From the IMG/VR virus record IMGVR_UViG_3300017987_000186, positions 1 to 38,756 of that record: DNA of 38,756 bases; one strand, written 5' to 3'. Both the position numbers and the translations under genes were made by a program. Positions 38,647 to 38,756 of the stretch are shown here, piece after piece. A model generated the notes under the pieces. That model was given only the letters and a program-made list of their open reading frames with translations, was not told where the DNA came from and did no database searches. Each line of letters opens with the position of its first letter. The stretch's first letter is position 1. The DNA is from a virus.

Positions 38647-38756
38647 AACGTGAAAGATAGTTAAGGGTACAGTAAATATAGGTTAACACTCTTGCCGTAA
38701 AAGTTACTTGATTATATAGGCGGGTTAAAAATTTATAGATTAATTGTCTTGCCGCA
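38647..38756. other. Right-end AT-rich stretch, no gene seen
   Basis: This short tail contains two TCTTGCCG copies (about 38690 and 38747) and AT-rich sequence. If the molecule is circular it joins position 1 and forms a gap of about 270 bases in front of the late operon. No terminator hairpin with a T-run is evident. Confidence 0.4.

Overview
The window looks like most or all of a temperate lambda-like siphophage genome maintained as a phage-plasmid, or as a plasmid-type prophage. The morphogenesis genes follow the lambda order: Nu1-like and GpA-like terminase, gpW, portal, S49 protease, gpD-like, gpE-like, head-tail joining, tail tube, gpG/GT, tape measure, Fe-S hub, NlpC/P60, central tip protein. 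I see no integrase or transposase, but there is a ParA/ParB pair with a cluster of parS-like palindromes. I recognise no replication initiator, holin or endolysin. Shine-Dalgarno sites and sigma70-type promoters (TTGACA boxes) indicate a bacterial host. A lipobox lipoprotein and the lambda-type tail fit a Gram-negative envelope. The host genus cannot be named from the sequence.

Layout. 1-2190: a small HTH protein, a ParB/Srx-domain protein and an ABC-ATPase/GNAT fusion, possibly a DNA-modification module. 2177-4535: terminase. 4451-4980: an HTH reading frame with no normal start, 12-bp repeats and a terminator. 4980-12457: head and head-tail genes. 12454-18158: tail assembly chaperones with a probable -1 frameshift, then a tape measure protein split by a frameshift at an A6 run. 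18155-23890: tail tip. 23929-28009: a cargo block of about 4 kb inside the late operon, ending in an FHA/GAF-like protein, a Hanks-type kinase and a caspase-fold protease. 28028-30175: tail fibre and two small genes.

From 30219 to 37790 the genes run leftward and start from promoters near 35827, 36756 and just right of 37790. This half holds small zinc proteins (one Lar-like), a DUF1874/AcrIII-1-like ring-nuclease homologue, ParB, ParA, several unknown proteins, a PEGA-domain lipoprotein and an XRE repressor. At the right end, 37791-38756 is AT-rich and carries a divergent promoter region and one rightward gene with a recombinase-like HTH at its C-terminus.

The most interesting content is the overlapping kinase-caspase gene pair with an FHA/GAF-like gene just before it, placed in a phage tail operon. 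Kinase, histidine and cysteine motifs are intact, so it may be a phage-borne signalling and proteolysis cascade acting on the host or on competing phages. Second is the probable counter-defence content of the leftward operon: a Lar-like protein and a DUF1874 protein whose usual catalytic histidine appears to be tyrosine. Third are two different palindrome families: TGTTCGAACGTTCGAACA, three copies in the late region, and TGTCGGACGTCCGACA, six sites in par, three of them at exact 17-bp spacing.
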